Shown here piece by piece: positions 1-7,423 of a stretch of DNA of 64,000 bases. The first letter of the stretch is position 1. Each line of letters opens with the position of its first letter. This stretch comes from Caenicola sp034331105. Its GTDB lineage: Bacteria > Synergistota > Synergistia > Synergistales > Synergistaceae. Below the pieces are notes generated by a model that had not been told where the DNA came from, did no database searches, and saw only the letters and a list, made by a program, of their open reading frames with translations. Where the stretch lies: the NCBI GenBank assembly GCA_034331105.1, contig JAXQGB010000006.1, positions 1 through 64,000 on the forward strand. Reading direction: 5' to 3'. The translations under genes and the position numbers were made by a program.

Positions 1-55
1 ACGCGAAGGCGGCCGCACAGTGGGCGCCGGCGTCGTTACTGAGATAATAGAATAA
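1..55 (+). CDS. tuf: Elongation factor Tu, C-terminal end (partial)
   Basis: The last 17 codons of a gene that begins outside the window, ending in TAA at 53-55. The peptide reads REGGRTVGAGVVTEIIE, the typical EF-Tu C-terminus (domain III). EF-Tu delivers aminoacyl-tRNA to the ribosome as a GTP complex. Its position just before rpmG, tRNA-Trp, secE and nusG is the usual bacterial order, which supports the call despite the short fragment. Confidence 0.93.
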   Translation, partial: REGGRTVGAGVVTEIIE

Positions 56-66
56 CATTCGTAAGC

Positions 67-105
67 ATGGGCGGCTCTAACCCAGCCGCCCATTAAAAAA
101 CTTTT
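67..105 (+). terminator. Hairpin after tuf
   Basis: A perfect 10-bp stem (67-76 with 84-93) and a 7-nt loop, followed by TAAAAAACTTTTT. There is no U-run directly at the stem base, so termination is probably partial; some readthrough into rpmG is likely. Confidence 0.5.
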
Positions 106-125
106 TAGTATGGAGTGAAAGAATA

Positions 126-275
126 ATGGCGGATATCGTCGGTCTTCAGTGCACAGTGTGCAAGCACCGCAATTACGTGACGCTTGTGAACAAAAAAAAG
201 GCTACAAAAAAGCTTGAAAAAAAGAAATATTGCAAGTTCTGTGATAAACACACCTTGCATAAGGAGTGCAAGTAA
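126..275 (+). CDS. rpmG: Large ribosomal subunit protein bL33
   Basis: A 49-residue basic protein. It has the zinc-ribbon pattern of the C+ form of bL33: CTVC near residues 9-12 and CKFC plus a final Cys near the C-terminus. bL33 sits near the E site of the 50S subunit. The start ATG at 126 is preceded by GGAGTG at 112-117. The downstream neighbours tRNA-Trp and secE are the standard context. The gene is short and easily missed by length-filtered gene finders. Confidence 0.93.
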   Translation: MADIVGLQCTVCKHRNYVTLVNKKKATKKLEKKKYCKFCDKHTLHKECK

Positions 276-296
276 GGTAGAATAACCTCCGCACGC

Positions 297-374
297 AGGT
301 CTGTAGCTCGAACTGGTTAGAGCACCGCACTCCAAATGCGGGGGTTGAGGGTTCGAATCCTTCCAGGCCTGCCA
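297..374 (+). tRNA. tRNA-Trp (CCA anticodon)
   Basis: A complete cloverleaf. The acceptor arms AGGTCTG and CAGGCCT pair with one G-U. The D-arm is GCTC/GAGC, the anticodon loop is CTCCAAA with CCA at 332-334, and the T-arm is GAGGG TTCGAAT CCTTC. The discriminator is G and the 3' CCA is encoded. It lies between rpmG and secE, as in many bacteria, and is presumably cotranscribed with them. Confidence 0.95.
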
Positions 375-443
375 TTTTGTTTTTTCTGGTTTTTATTTAA
401 AGTTTTAAAAATATCAAAGTTGAAGAATGAGGAGGTCGGGGTG

Positions 444-626
444 ATGGAAAAAGTCCTCGACTACATCCGGGAATCAAGAGCTGAACTGAAAAAAGTCACA
501 TGGCCTACCAAACAGCAGATGTGGTACTCCACACTTGTAGTCATTGTGGTAACTTTCATGGTTTCAGCCTATCTCGGGCTGGTAGATCTGCTTCTCACAG
601 GAGTATTCTCCAAAATTGTCCGATAG
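444..626 (+). CDS. secE: Preprotein translocase subunit SecE
   Basis: A 60-residue single-spanning membrane protein that clamps SecY in the SecYEG export channel. The family core is visible: an amphipathic N-terminal helix with ELKKVTWPTKQQ, then one hydrophobic segment at about residues 30-50. ATG 444 follows GGAGG (431-435) at 8 nt. The reading frame stays open upstream through the tRNA, but that extension is not protein-like. The short one-TM form is usual outside the Enterobacteria. It is followed by nusG in the conserved pair. Confidence 0.95.
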   Translation: MEKVLDYIRESRAELKKVTWPTKQQMWYSTLVVIVVTFMVSAYLGLVDLLLTGVFSKIVR

Positions 627-662
627 CCTGAAACAGAAACGGCTTTCGAGTCTCGACTGTAA

Positions 663-698
663 CCTGGAGGTGAAGAGGGCCGCGGCCCTCTTTTAGGC
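663..698 (+). promoter_or_regulatory. nusG leader: terminator-like hairpin between Shine-Dalgarno and start
   Basis: The good ribosome-binding sequence GGAGGTGA is at 666-673. A perfect palindrome (GAGGGC, loop CGCG, GCCCTC; 675-690) with four Ts lies between it and the nusG ATG at 699. The linear SD-to-start distance (about 25 nt) is too long. If the hairpin folds, the distance shrinks to about 9 nt. No alternative ATG, GTG or TTG exists in frame after the stop at 660-662. The element could act as a looped-out ribosome-binding site, an attenuator, or both. Confidence 0.6.
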
Positions 699-1250
699 AT
701 GAGCGAAATATTTGGGAACACACAGGAACGCAGCTGGTATATAGTCCAGACCTATTCGGGTTATGAGAATAAGGTCAAAGCGAACCTTGAGCAGAGGATC
801 GCAACTATGGGTATGGAAGACAGGATCTTCCGTGTCCTTGTCCCCATTGAAGAGAAAGTCTATATCAAAGAGGGCAAAACGAAGCGGGTCCGCAGGAAGA
901 TATTCCCTAGCTACGTGCTCGTGGAAATGATCCTTGAGGACCAGTCCTGGTATGTAGTTCGCCACACCCCCGGAGTGACGGGTTTTGTCGGATCGGGAAA
1001 CCACCCTATCCCCCTTACCCCCAAAGAGGTTGAGGAGATAATGAACAAGCTCGGCAAAGAGGCCAAGCCGAAGATAGAGGTCGATTTCCAGGTAGGAGAT
1101 ATGATCCAGGTCAAGAGCGGCCCGTTTGCAGGACAGGCAGGTCCTGTTGTCGAGATCGACGCTGACAAAGGCAAGATCAAATTCAGCGTATCAGTGTTCG
1201 GACGTGAGACAACAGTTGAAGCTGATTATACTGAACTTGAAAAGATCTGA
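699..1250 (+). CDS. nusG: Transcription termination/antitermination factor NusG
   Basis: A 183-residue protein that binds RNA polymerase, modulates pausing and termination, and couples transcription to translation through uS10. The NGN domain starts at SWYIVQTYSGYENKV (about residue 12) and includes FPSYVLVEM and HTPGVTGFVG. The C-terminal KOW domain carries VKSGPFAGQAGPV, about residues 130-142. Length is normal. It is paired with secE and followed by rplK. The hairpin directly before its start codon is unusual and could allow autoregulation. Confidence 0.97.
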   Translation: MSEIFGNTQERSWYIVQTYSGYENKVKANLEQRIATMGMEDRIFRVLVPIEEKVYIKEGKTKRVRRKIFPSYVLVEMILEDQSWYVVRHTPGVTGFVGSGNHPIPLTPKEVEEIMNKLGKEAKPKIEVDFQVGDMIQVKSGPFAGQAGPVVEIDADKGKIKFSVSVFGRETTVEADYTELEKI

Positions 1251-1305
1251 TCGTAAATAGTTTTAGCTCTCGTTTCACATTACGCACATTGACAAAAGAA
1301 TAATC

Positions 1306-1322
1306 GCCCTAAAAGGGCTTTT
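1306..1322 (+). terminator. Weak hairpin between nusG and rplK
   Basis: A 5-bp stem (GCCCT / AGGGC) with an AAA loop and four Ts. A short stem and short U-run suggest a pause or partial terminator at best; rplK is expected to be cotranscribed with nusG at least partly. A TTGACA at 1289-1294 lies just upstream, but no convincing -10 follows it. Confidence 0.35.
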
Positions 1323-1357
1323 ACATAAGCAGCAAAACCAAGGAGGTAACATGTACT

Positions 1358-1783
1358 ATGGCAAAGAAAGTAATTGGGGAGCTTAAACTGCAGCTTCCCG
1401 CAGGAAAGGCGACACCGGCTCCGCCGGTGGGACCGGCGCTCGGACAGCGCGGCATCAACATAATGGAATTTGTCAAGGCATTCAATGCCAAGACGGCAGA
1501 CAAAGTAGGGATGATCATCCCGGTCGTAATAACTGTTTACGCAGACCGCAGCTTCTCTTTCATTCTTAAGACTCCCCCGGCAAGCATTCTTATCAAGAAG
1601 GCAGCCGGCAAGGAAAAGGGATCAGCAGTCCCCAACAAGGATAAAGTCGGAAAGATAACAAAGAAGCAGGTTCAGGAGATCGCTGCCCTTAAAATGCCCG
1701 ATCTCAATGCTAACGACATTGAGGCGGCGATGCAGATGATCGAAGGAACAGCCCGTTCGATGGGCATCGAAGTAATAGGTTAG
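1358..1783 (+). CDS. rplK: Large ribosomal subunit protein uL11
   Basis: A 141-residue protein of the GTPase-associated centre that binds 23S rRNA. The N-terminal domain shows KLQLPAGKATPAPPVGPALG and GQRGINIMEFVKAFN. The C-terminal rRNA-binding domain ends MQMIEGTARSMGIEV. Length matches the family. AGGAGG at 1341-1346 precedes ATG 1358 by 11 nt. An earlier ATG at 1351 is in another frame. It is followed directly by rplA, the classical L11 operon. Confidence 0.97.
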   Translation: MAKKVIGELKLQLPAGKATPAPPVGPALGQRGINIMEFVKAFNAKTADKVGMIIPVVITVYADRSFSFILKTPPASILIKKAAGKEKGSAVPNKDKVGKITKKQVQEIAALKMPDLNANDIEAAMQMIEGTARSMGIEVIG

Positions 1784-1870
1784 AATTACCGTAAAAGAAC
1801 TTCCCGGTGAAAACCGGGATGTGGGAGGAAGACTCAGGGTCTTCCGACATTACCACTAGGAGGAATAAAA

Positions 1871-2581
1871 ATGTCAAAAAAAGGTAAGCGCTATAAGGCA
1901 CTGCTCGAAAAAGTCGATCTTTCAAAGCAGTATTCAATTTCAGAGGCTGTCGCAATAGCGAAGGAATGTGCAACTGCTAAATTCGACGAGAGCCTCGAAC
2001 TCCATGTTCGTCTCGGCGTAGACCCCCGCCATGCAGACCAGCAGGTGCGCAGCACTATAGTCCTTCCGCACGGGACAGGACACACAAAGAAAGTGTGTGT
2101 CATTGCACTCGGCGACAAACAGAAGGAAGCTCAGGATGCAGGCGCGGACATCGTCGGAGGCGAAGATCTTGTAAAAGAGATCGCTGAAGGCAGAATGGAT
2201 TTCGATGCAGTTATCGCCACACCGGACATAATGAAATCAGCCGGACGTCTCGGCAAAGTCCTCGGGCCGCGCGGACTCATGCCAAGCGCCAAGGCAAACA
2301 CAGTTACGTTCGATGTTGCCGGTGCTGTTAAGGAAATCAAAGCTGGCCGTATCGAGTTCCGTGTCGACAAAACAGCTATTACGCACAACGCAGTCGGAAG
2401 GGCTTCTTTTCCTGTCGAGAACCTTGAGAACAATGTCAAGGCACTTTTCAGGGCTATCATCAAAGCTCGCCCAGCCGCTGTAAAAGGTACCTATGTAAAG
2501 AGCGTAACGCTTGCAACGACTATGGGTGTAGGAATATCCATAGACCCTGTGCAGGCTCAGAAAGACTTGGCAGCAGAATAA
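1871..2581 (+). CDS. rplA: Large ribosomal subunit protein uL1
   Basis: A 236-residue L1-stalk protein; in many bacteria it also represses its own operon translationally. Family features include RLGVDPRHADQQVRSTIVLP (about residues 48-67) and GPRGLMPSAKANTVT near 134-148. The SD is AGGAGG at 1858-1863. An intrinsic terminator follows, so the rplKA unit ends here. The rplJL unit restarts about 1.2 kb downstream, after an inserted minus-strand gene. Confidence 0.97.
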   Translation: MSKKGKRYKALLEKVDLSKQYSISEAVAIAKECATAKFDESLELHVRLGVDPRHADQQVRSTIVLPHGTGHTKKVCVIALGDKQKEAQDAGADIVGGEDLVKEIAEGRMDFDAVIATPDIMKSAGRLGKVLGPRGLMPSAKANTVTFDVAGAVKEIKAGRIEFRVDKTAITHNAVGRASFPVENLENNVKALFRAIIKARPAAVKGTYVKSVTLATTMGVGISIDPVQAQKDLAAE

Positions 2582-2610
2582 ATTTGATCTTTACCGGTCA
2601 TACAGTTTAA

Positions 2611-2639
2611 GGGGGACGCATTAGCGTCCCCCTTTTTTC
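2611..2639 (+). terminator. Intrinsic terminator of the rplKA unit
   Basis: A perfect 9-bp stem GGGGGACGC/GCGTCCCCC with an ATTA loop, followed by six Ts (2633-2638). Confidence 0.93.
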
Positions 2640-2671
2640 TTGTCCGTGTTTTTGAAAAACCGATAGGAAGA

Positions 2672-3385
2672 TTATTTCTTCGGCACTCTTTTGGCCGTGT
2701 TTTCGATGACGTTCGTAATATGTTTTGTGAGAGTCGGAAGTGGCGAAAATAGGTCTTCAGCAGTGGTGGCATTCACGTTAACTCCGTATATCAGGGTGTT
2801 CTCCTTTGAACTGCGAAGCTCAAGCCTTACTGCCCCGACTGCAGATGTCTGATCCCACGCCGGTTTTATCTTCTGGTAGCTTACCGGAACGCTCCTGGTC
2901 TCCCATTTGCCGTTGACATAGACTGAACGGTTCTCATAACGTGTATCCCAGATAAGTTCCTGCGGATGGTGGAGAGTCGTGTATGAGCACTTCGTAACAG
3001 TTGCAGTCATGATCGCATCCGCATATTCCGGGGAGAGGGTAAGGGCCTTTTCCGCAGACTTGTCCCTGCTCAATTTTTCTGTCTGCCCGGTCCCTTTGAC
3101 AAAATCATCCCTTTCGATGATCTGTTCGGGGGTCTTTACAAGAAAGCTGAATCCGCCCTTTTCCTGTGATGTGAGTTCTCTCCATTTCTGCTGTATCGAA
3201 TCATCAAGGAATGGTTCAGAGGGAGGGATCGAAATTTCATACATCACGGGCATTACGAGAACGGTCTTTATAGACGAATAGTCATACTCTTTGTTCCGGA
3301 ACTCTTCAGCAACAGGTTTTGCCATGGATGATGAAGCGAAAGAGATAATGATGCATGCGAGGATAAAGATAAGCAGTTTTTTCAT
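2672..3385 (-). CDS. Predicted secreted protein of unknown function
   Basis: A 237-residue protein that I do not recognise. It starts MKKLLIFILACIIISFASSS, a clear signal peptide with a probable cut after SSMA, so it should act in the periplasm or outer envelope. The mature part is mixed alpha/beta in character and rich in charged residues. It includes KTVLVMPVMYEISIPPSEP, and VGAVRLELRSSKENTLIYG near the C-terminal third, which recalls envelope proteins with GNA1162- or LpoB-like folds. That resemblance is only an impression. GGAGGAG precedes the ATG. It sits alone and antisense between rplA and rplJ, with its own promoter. Confidence 0.75.
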   Translation of the reverse strand: MKKLLIFILACIIISFASSSMAKPVAEEFRNKEYDYSSIKTVLVMPVMYEISIPPSEPFLDDSIQQKWRELTSQEKGGFSFLVKTPEQIIERDDFVKGTGQTEKLSRDKSAEKALTLSPEYADAIMTATVTKCSYTTLHHPQELIWDTRYENRSVYVNGKWETRSVPVSYQKIKPAWDQTSAVGAVRLELRSSKENTLIYGVNVNATTAEDLFSPLPTLTKHITNVIENTAKRVPKK

Positions 3386-3432
3386 AGGGCAGCTCCTCCA
3401 TAGTAATATGTAAGGGAATCGGTTCGCTGATA

Positions 3433-3462
3433 ATTGTACATTAGAAAAAGCTGAAATGTAAA
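3433..3462 (-). promoter_or_regulatory. Promoter of the secreted-protein gene (minus strand)
   Basis: On the minus strand, TTTACA (3457-3462) and TACAAT (3433-3438) are separated by 18 nt, each 5/6 to the sigma-70 consensus. They lie about 50 nt before the ATG at 3385. The stretch 3386-3616 shows no gene. Confidence 0.6.
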
Positions 3463-3593
3463 AAAAATATTTGAGTTAAACATAATTTGCCAACACAGCA
3501 CAGGGAGACCGCTATTTTTTAAAATATAGCCTACGGTCAGCGTATACCAATTTAGATGTTTCTTTTGTGATGGGACCTCAGTTATTTTGATGC

Positions 3594-3622
3594 TGTACAA
3601 AAATTATTCCTTATTGTATAAT
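3594..3622 (+). promoter_or_regulatory. Promoter of rplJL
   Basis: TGTACA (3594-3599), a 17-nt spacer, and a perfect TATAAT (3617-3622). The start would fall near 3629-3631, immediately before the L10 leader, which supports the call. Confidence 0.75.
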
Positions 3623-3629
3623 CCCAGAG

Positions 3630-3763
3630 CTAAGACTCAAGACAGCAGGTGCGCGTGCGCTTAATTCCCTGCCGAGGTCTGCGAAGGATAACCGTGTTCC
3701 TGTAACTTTATTAAGACACGTATTATGGCTTCCGGACTCCCTTGGGTGACGGAAGCCTTTTTT
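3630..3763 (+). promoter_or_regulatory. Ribosomal protein L10 leader with attenuator
   Basis: The leader contains the L10-leader signature. AGACAGCAGG (from 3640) pairs with CCTGC..GAGGTCT (ending 3680), enclosing a GC-rich GCGCGTGCGC segment; this matches the L10(L12)4 binding fold that mimics 23S rRNA. Downstream, GGCTTCCG (3727-3734) pairs with CGGAAGCC (3750-3757), followed by TTTTTT. In Firmicutes, excess L10-L12 binding to such a leader favours a terminator upstream of rplJ. The same control is likely here. Confidence 0.85.
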
Positions 3764-3806
3764 ATTGCTGGCATCCGATCACAAAATCATCAGGAGGTGA
3801 AATTGA

Positions 3807-4334
3807 ATGCCAACACAAGCAAAACGCGAAATGATCGATTCCCTGGTCGAGCTGCTCAAAAAGAGCAACGCAGTCTTCATCACCGAGTACCGCGGACTTA
3901 CAGTCAAGAAGATCAGCGACTGCCGCAAACGTATCCGTGAAGCCGGCGGCGAGATGAAGGTCTGTAAAAATACCCTCATGCGCATAGCTTTTACGGAGGC
4001 AGGCATTAACCACGCTTCTGAGTTCGACTCAGGCCCGAATGGTTACGTGCTTTCCTACGGCGATGTTGCATCTACCGCCAAAGCGATCCGCGACTTCTCA
4101 AAAGAGAAAGGCAACGAAGCTCTCGTAGTTAAAGCCGCGATCCTTGACGGAAAGATCCTCACCCAGGCTCAGATATTTGCACTTGCGGACCTTCCCTCAA
4201 GGGATGTTCTCATCGGCCAGGTCGTCCAGACGATCGCAGCACCTCTCAGAGGTCTCGTCACAGTACTTTCCGGTCCGGCAAGGGGACTTGTCACATGTCT
4301 CTCGCAGATCAAGGACAAAAAGGAAGCAGCATAG
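3807..4334 (+). CDS. rplJ: Large ribosomal subunit protein uL10
   Basis: A 175-residue stalk-base protein that anchors L7/L12 dimers and binds 23S rRNA with L11. Family features are AVFITEYRGLTVKKISDCRK (residues 22-41), KVCKNTLMRIA, and a C-terminal helix region for L12 binding. The SD AGGAGGTGA is at 3791-3799, just after the leader terminator. It is followed by rplL in one transcription unit. Confidence 0.97.
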   Translation: MPTQAKREMIDSLVELLKKSNAVFITEYRGLTVKKISDCRKRIREAGGEMKVCKNTLMRIAFTEAGINHASEFDSGPNGYVLSYGDVASTAKAIRDFSKEKGNEALVVKAAILDGKILTQAQIFALADLPSRDVLIGQVVQTIAAPLRGLVTVLSGPARGLVTCLSQIKDKKEAA

Positions 4335-4404
4335 TTTACACCTGCGGCAAAAAAGCCGCCTAGCAGCATAAAAATAAAAAAAATCCTTAGGAGGATGAAT
4401 TAAT

Positions 4405-4779
4405 ATGAAACGTGAAGATATCATTAAGGCAATTGAAGAAATGTCAGTACTTGAGCTCTCAGAGCTCGTGAAGGAACTCGAGGACAAGTTCGGCGTATCA
4501 GCAGCAGCACCCGCAATGATGATGCCCATGGGCGCAGCAGCACCCGCAGCGGCAGCCGAAGAAGAGAAGACAGAGTTCGACGTAGTTCTTGTTGAGCACG
4601 GCGCTAACAAGATCGGCGTCATCAAAGTTGTCCGCGAGATCACAGGTCTCGGACTCAAAGAAGCCAAGGAACTCGTTGACGGCGCACCCAAGACTGTGAA
4701 GGAGCAGGCTTCCAAGGATGAATCCGAAGATATCAAGAAGAAGCTCGAAGAAGCCGGAGCAAAGGTAGAACTCAAGTAA
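4405..4779 (+). CDS. rplL: Large ribosomal subunit protein bL12
   Basis: A 124-residue L7/L12 protein that recruits translational GTPases. It has an N-terminal dimerisation helix (residues 1-30), an Ala/Pro/Met hinge (about 35-55) and a C-terminal domain with FDVVLVEHGANKIGVIKVVR and GLGLKEAKELVDGAPK. Length is normal. The SD is AGGAGG. It ends the rplJL unit before a strong bidirectional terminator. Confidence 0.98.
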   Translation: MKREDIIKAIEEMSVLELSELVKELEDKFGVSAAAPAMMMPMGAAAPAAAAEEEKTEFDVVLVEHGANKIGVIKVVREITGLGLKEAKELVDGAPKTVKEQASKDESEDIKKKLEEAGAKVELK

Positions 4780-4807
4780 TTCCGCTTTTAAGATCTTCTG
4801 ACAAAAG

Positions 4808-4864
4808 CTGATATAAAAAAGAGAGATCCCGCTATCGCTGAGGGATCTCTCTTTTTTATATCAG
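4808..4864. terminator. Bidirectional terminator between rplL and a convergent gene
   Basis: A perfect 23-bp inverted repeat (4808-4830 with 4842-4864) around an 11-nt loop. A-runs and T-runs on the two sides give U-runs on both strands, so it should end rplL and the minus-strand gene that stops at 4881. Confidence 0.95.
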
Positions 4865-4880
4865 ATCCGGATCAGCCGGG

Positions 4881-6101
4881 TCATTGCCGTACGCCTGAAC
4901 CCTCCTGGAAAATCAGGACACCGTATGGTATCGGACGTTCTGTATCATTGCTGTTGCTTGGCAGTGAAAAAGTATTTCCCCTCCACCAGAGAGAGCTTGA
5001 CCCTCCACCGTCAAGGTTCAGGGCAGTAGTCATCCCCAGCCATTTACAGACCTTTCGGGTCTCCTCTATGGTCGTACCCACACTGTGCATGTTGTCTCTT
5101 CCGTCTATCACGGCCCACATTACCCGTTTCCCGTCTGTTCCGACGATCGTTCTGGGGTGACGCATATTGAGAACGTTTTCTCTTATGTTTTCTGTGTTCT
5201 CTGAATATTCTCCGTTCTTAAGCAGCAGTGGGCCTGCCTGCAGCATCTCCGTATATTTGTCAAAACGCCTGTCGGAACTGATGCTTGCGACCTCCTTGCC
5301 GTCGATGAATATAGTCTCGCCCTTTTCGTTCCAGCCAAAGGCCGAACGTTGTGGCCAAAATTTTGCATTATCGGTGTGTCCCTGCCTGCGAAGAACACCT
5401 ATAGGTTTGGCTCCTGCAAAATATCCTCCGTTGATGCCGCCTATCACGCCGTAGTTTTCCACCGCGATCGTCGCAAGCGGCGCCTTATTGGCTCCCACCA
5501 TGACTGCAGTTGCTATCTGGCAGTTTACTGCATCCATGTCTACCGTTACCATAGCGGCGAAAAGAGGTTCATTGACGCCTTTTTTCAGATCCCCGTTGGC
5601 CGGTCCGGCCGGGTCGCCTATTCCGTGTTTAAAGACTGTCAGCGTCGTTCCTTCTGAAGAAAAGGAATCTTTCCATGAGACTTTCTTTTTGCAAAGATCA
5701 AGCCAGTCTGTAAGGGTCTTTATGTTCTCCTCCACAAAAGGGCTTTCAGGATCGTCGGTCATTGCTGACGGCAGTGGCGGTGATATTTTTTTCGAAATTT
5801 CCTTAACAGAGTCCATATCGCTCCACTCAGGCAGGATGGTTATCTGGTCGTAGACCGTTATGACAAAGCCCCATCCCATTGATTCCAGGGCAAGCCTTAT
5901 GGCTGCGGAATTCGTCAGGTCACCCTCATGGTCAGTCAAATATTTCTTAGGTATGCCGTGTCCCAGTGATTTGCAAATATGGGGCAACAGCTGATCCTTT
6001 GTTATTGCGAAGGATGCTTCTGAAGAGATCAACATAGTAGCCAAAATTAAGAAAGCAAATATGCAGGCTTTCATTTTCCCTGCTGCAGTAAGTATTTTCA
6101 T
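4881..6101 (-). CDS. Secreted phosphodiester glycosidase-like protein (NAGPA domain)
   Basis: A 406-residue protein with an N-terminal signal peptide (hydrophobic segment about residues 12-31). The C-terminal two thirds carry the hallmarks of the NAGPA/DUF2233 family: GVIGGINGGYF near residue 220, HPRTIVGTDG, MWAVIDGR, and ALNLDGGGSSSLWW near 365. The human relative uncovers mannose-6-phosphate by cleaving a GlcNAc phosphodiester. Bacterial members are linked to cell-envelope polysaccharide metabolism, but substrates are mostly unknown. A second Met at residue 10 is an alternative start. It is monocistronic. Confidence 0.8.
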   Translation of the reverse strand: MKILTAAGKMKACIFAFLILATMLISSEASFAITKDQLLPHICKSLGHGIPKKYLTDHEGDLTNSAAIRLALESMGWGFVITVYDQITILPEWSDMDSVKEISKKISPPLPSAMTDDPESPFVEENIKTLTDWLDLCKKKVSWKDSFSSEGTTLTVFKHGIGDPAGPANGDLKKGVNEPLFAAMVTVDMDAVNCQIATAVMVGANKAPLATIAVENYGVIGGINGGYFAGAKPIGVLRRQGHTDNAKFWPQRSAFGWNEKGETIFIDGKEVASISSDRRFDKYTEMLQAGPLLLKNGEYSENTENIRENVLNMRHPRTIVGTDGKRVMWAVIDGRDNMHSVGTTIEETRKVCKWLGMTTALNLDGGGSSSLWWRGNTFSLPSNSNDTERPIPYGVLIFQEGSGVRQ

Positions 6102-6116
6102 GCCTTTATGATAGTA

Positions 6117-6145
6117 TTGACACGATTTATCCTAATCAGTATAAT
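6117..6145 (+). promoter_or_regulatory. Consensus promoter of tRNA-Ala
   Basis: Perfect TTGACA (6117-6122), 17-nt spacer, perfect TATAAT (6140-6145). The predicted start is about 10 nt before the mature tRNA 5' end at 6163, as expected for a strong stable-RNA promoter. Confidence 0.9.
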
Positions 6146-6162
6146 TGCCCATGTTCGACTCT

Positions 6163-6238
<76 letters not shown>

Positions 6239-6247
6239 GAATATACT

Positions 6248-6275
6248 ATCCCACCCTTCGGGGTGGGATTTTTTT
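6248..6275 (+). terminator. Terminator of tRNA-Ala
   Basis: A 9-bp stem ATCCCACCC/GGGTGGGAT closed by a TTCG tetraloop and followed by a T-run (6269-6275). Confidence 0.95.
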
Positions 6276-6331
6276 GTTCAGTAAGAACTAAGATGCTCTT
6301 TTCAGTCTGTACCACCTATCTTTCTTAATGA

Positions 6332-6373
6332 CATCCTGAAAAAATCCAATGTTAGCAGTATACTTTCAGGATG
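6332..6373 (+). promoter_or_regulatory. Candidate promoter inside an inverted repeat, upstream of the PhzF gene
   Basis: CATCCTGAAA (6332-6341) and TTTCAGGATG (6364-6373) form a perfect 10-bp inverted repeat separated by 22 nt. A promoter-like pair CTGAAA (6336-6341) and TATACT (6359-6364), with a 17-nt spacer, overlaps both arms. This could be a repressor or activator site controlling the PhzF gene, or a long hairpin. Confidence 0.45.
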
Positions 6374-6480
6374 AAGGTAATATTTTATACATAGGACCTT
6401 TTTCGAAGTCAGATCTTTCCCCCGGCAACCTTAAAGATATTTGTAGCTGATCAAAAATCCATTTGAAGGAGTCTTGGTTG

Positions 6481-7368
6481 ATGAAAAAACTTGATTTCAA
6501 AAAAATCGATGCGTTCACCATGGGATCATCTTCGGGCAACCCTGCAGGCTATGTCCTTCTGCAAATGCCGGATGAGCTGAGCAAAGAAGATATGCAGAAA
6601 ATCGCATCGGAACTCAAGGGTTTTGTAAACGAAGTCGGGTTTGCGTTCAGGCGCGATAAAGAGTTTGACTTAAAGTATTATTCCTCGGAGTGTGAGGTCG
6701 CTTTCTGCGGACACGCGACGATCGCCATAATGTACGACCTTATCTCGACCGACCCCGAACTGCTAAACGAAACGGAGCTTAAGATCAGGGTCCGTGCCGG
6801 AACGCTCTCCGTATTCAACCATGTGAGGGACGAGAACGCTGTTTATATCATGGCCCCTCTTCCGGAATATCTTGAGCGCAGTATCAGCCTTAATGAGACA
6901 GCGGAAGCACTGGGTGCGCCTATTGCCGCTTTTGATCCCGGAAGGCATCTTCGGGTCATAGACGGGGGACTTCGGACGCTGATAGTTCCCATGGCCTCGC
7001 TCAAAGACTGCCTTGAGCTGTATCCGGACCAGAAAAAGCTCAAGGGGTTTTGTCTGAAAAAAGATTTTGATATTGTCCATGTATACACAGACGATGTTAG
7101 TACAGAAGGGGCAGGATACAGGACAAGGGTATTTGCTCCCAAATACGGTTATCTTGAGGACCCTGCGACCGGTTCAGGAAATTCGGCGTTTGGCTACTAC
7201 CTCATAGATGAGGGAATGTGGGAAGATGACTTTGTTATAGAACAGGGGCCATCGCTGAACGATCCGAATGTTGTAAGGATAAAGAGGTTTAAGGAAGGGG
7301 GTACCGACAGGATACTGTTCGGCGGTTCAGGGACAACCAGGATAGATGGCAAATACCACCTTTGCTGA
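6481..7368 (+). CDS. PhzF-family isomerase/epimerase-like protein
   Basis: 295 residues, the normal size for the PhzF fold. Characteristic segments are IDAFTMGSSSGNPAG (residues 9-23), NEVGFAF with the probable catalytic Glu51, CEVAFCGHATIA near 77-88, and EDPATGSGNSAFGYYL in the second half. PhzF isomerises a dihydro-aromatic acid in phenazine synthesis, but most homologues, including ones in genomes without phz genes, have unknown substrates. ATG 6481 is preferred because GAAGGAG lies 8 nt upstream; a TTG at 6463 overlaps that SD. It is a single gene with its own terminator. Confidence 0.88.
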   Translation: MKKLDFKKIDAFTMGSSSGNPAGYVLLQMPDELSKEDMQKIASELKGFVNEVGFAFRRDKEFDLKYYSSECEVAFCGHATIAIMYDLISTDPELLNETELKIRVRAGTLSVFNHVRDENAVYIMAPLPEYLERSISLNETAEALGAPIAAFDPGRHLRVIDGGLRTLIVPMASLKDCLELYPDQKKLKGFCLKKDFDIVHVYTDDVSTEGAGYRTRVFAPKYGYLEDPATGSGNSAFGYYLIDEGMWEDDFVIEQGPSLNDPNVVRIKRFKEGGTDRILFGGSGTTRIDGKYHLC

Positions 7369-7397
7369 ATCGATTTGATTATGCCAACCTGCATCAG

Positions 7398-7423
7398 GCC
7401 CGCTCTTAAAGCGGGTCTTTTTT
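7398..7423 (+). terminator. Terminator after the PhzF gene
   Basis: CCCGCT and AGCGGG pair around CTTAA, followed by TCTTTTTT. The rest of 7424-7656 shows no gene, no clear promoter and no cobalamin riboswitch. Confidence 0.85.

Noticed and set aside
105..335. Minus-strand reading frame over rpmG and part of tRNA-Trp
   Set aside because: It overlaps a clear bL33 gene and a tRNA; not protein-like.
1289..1317. TTGACA between nusG and rplK as a promoter
   Set aside because: No acceptable -10 at 16-18 nt; the spacing region is occupied by a small hairpin.
7080..7087. TGTATACA inside the PhzF coding region
   Set aside because: It matches the regulon palindrome but lies deep in coding sequence, away from any promoter; treated as chance.
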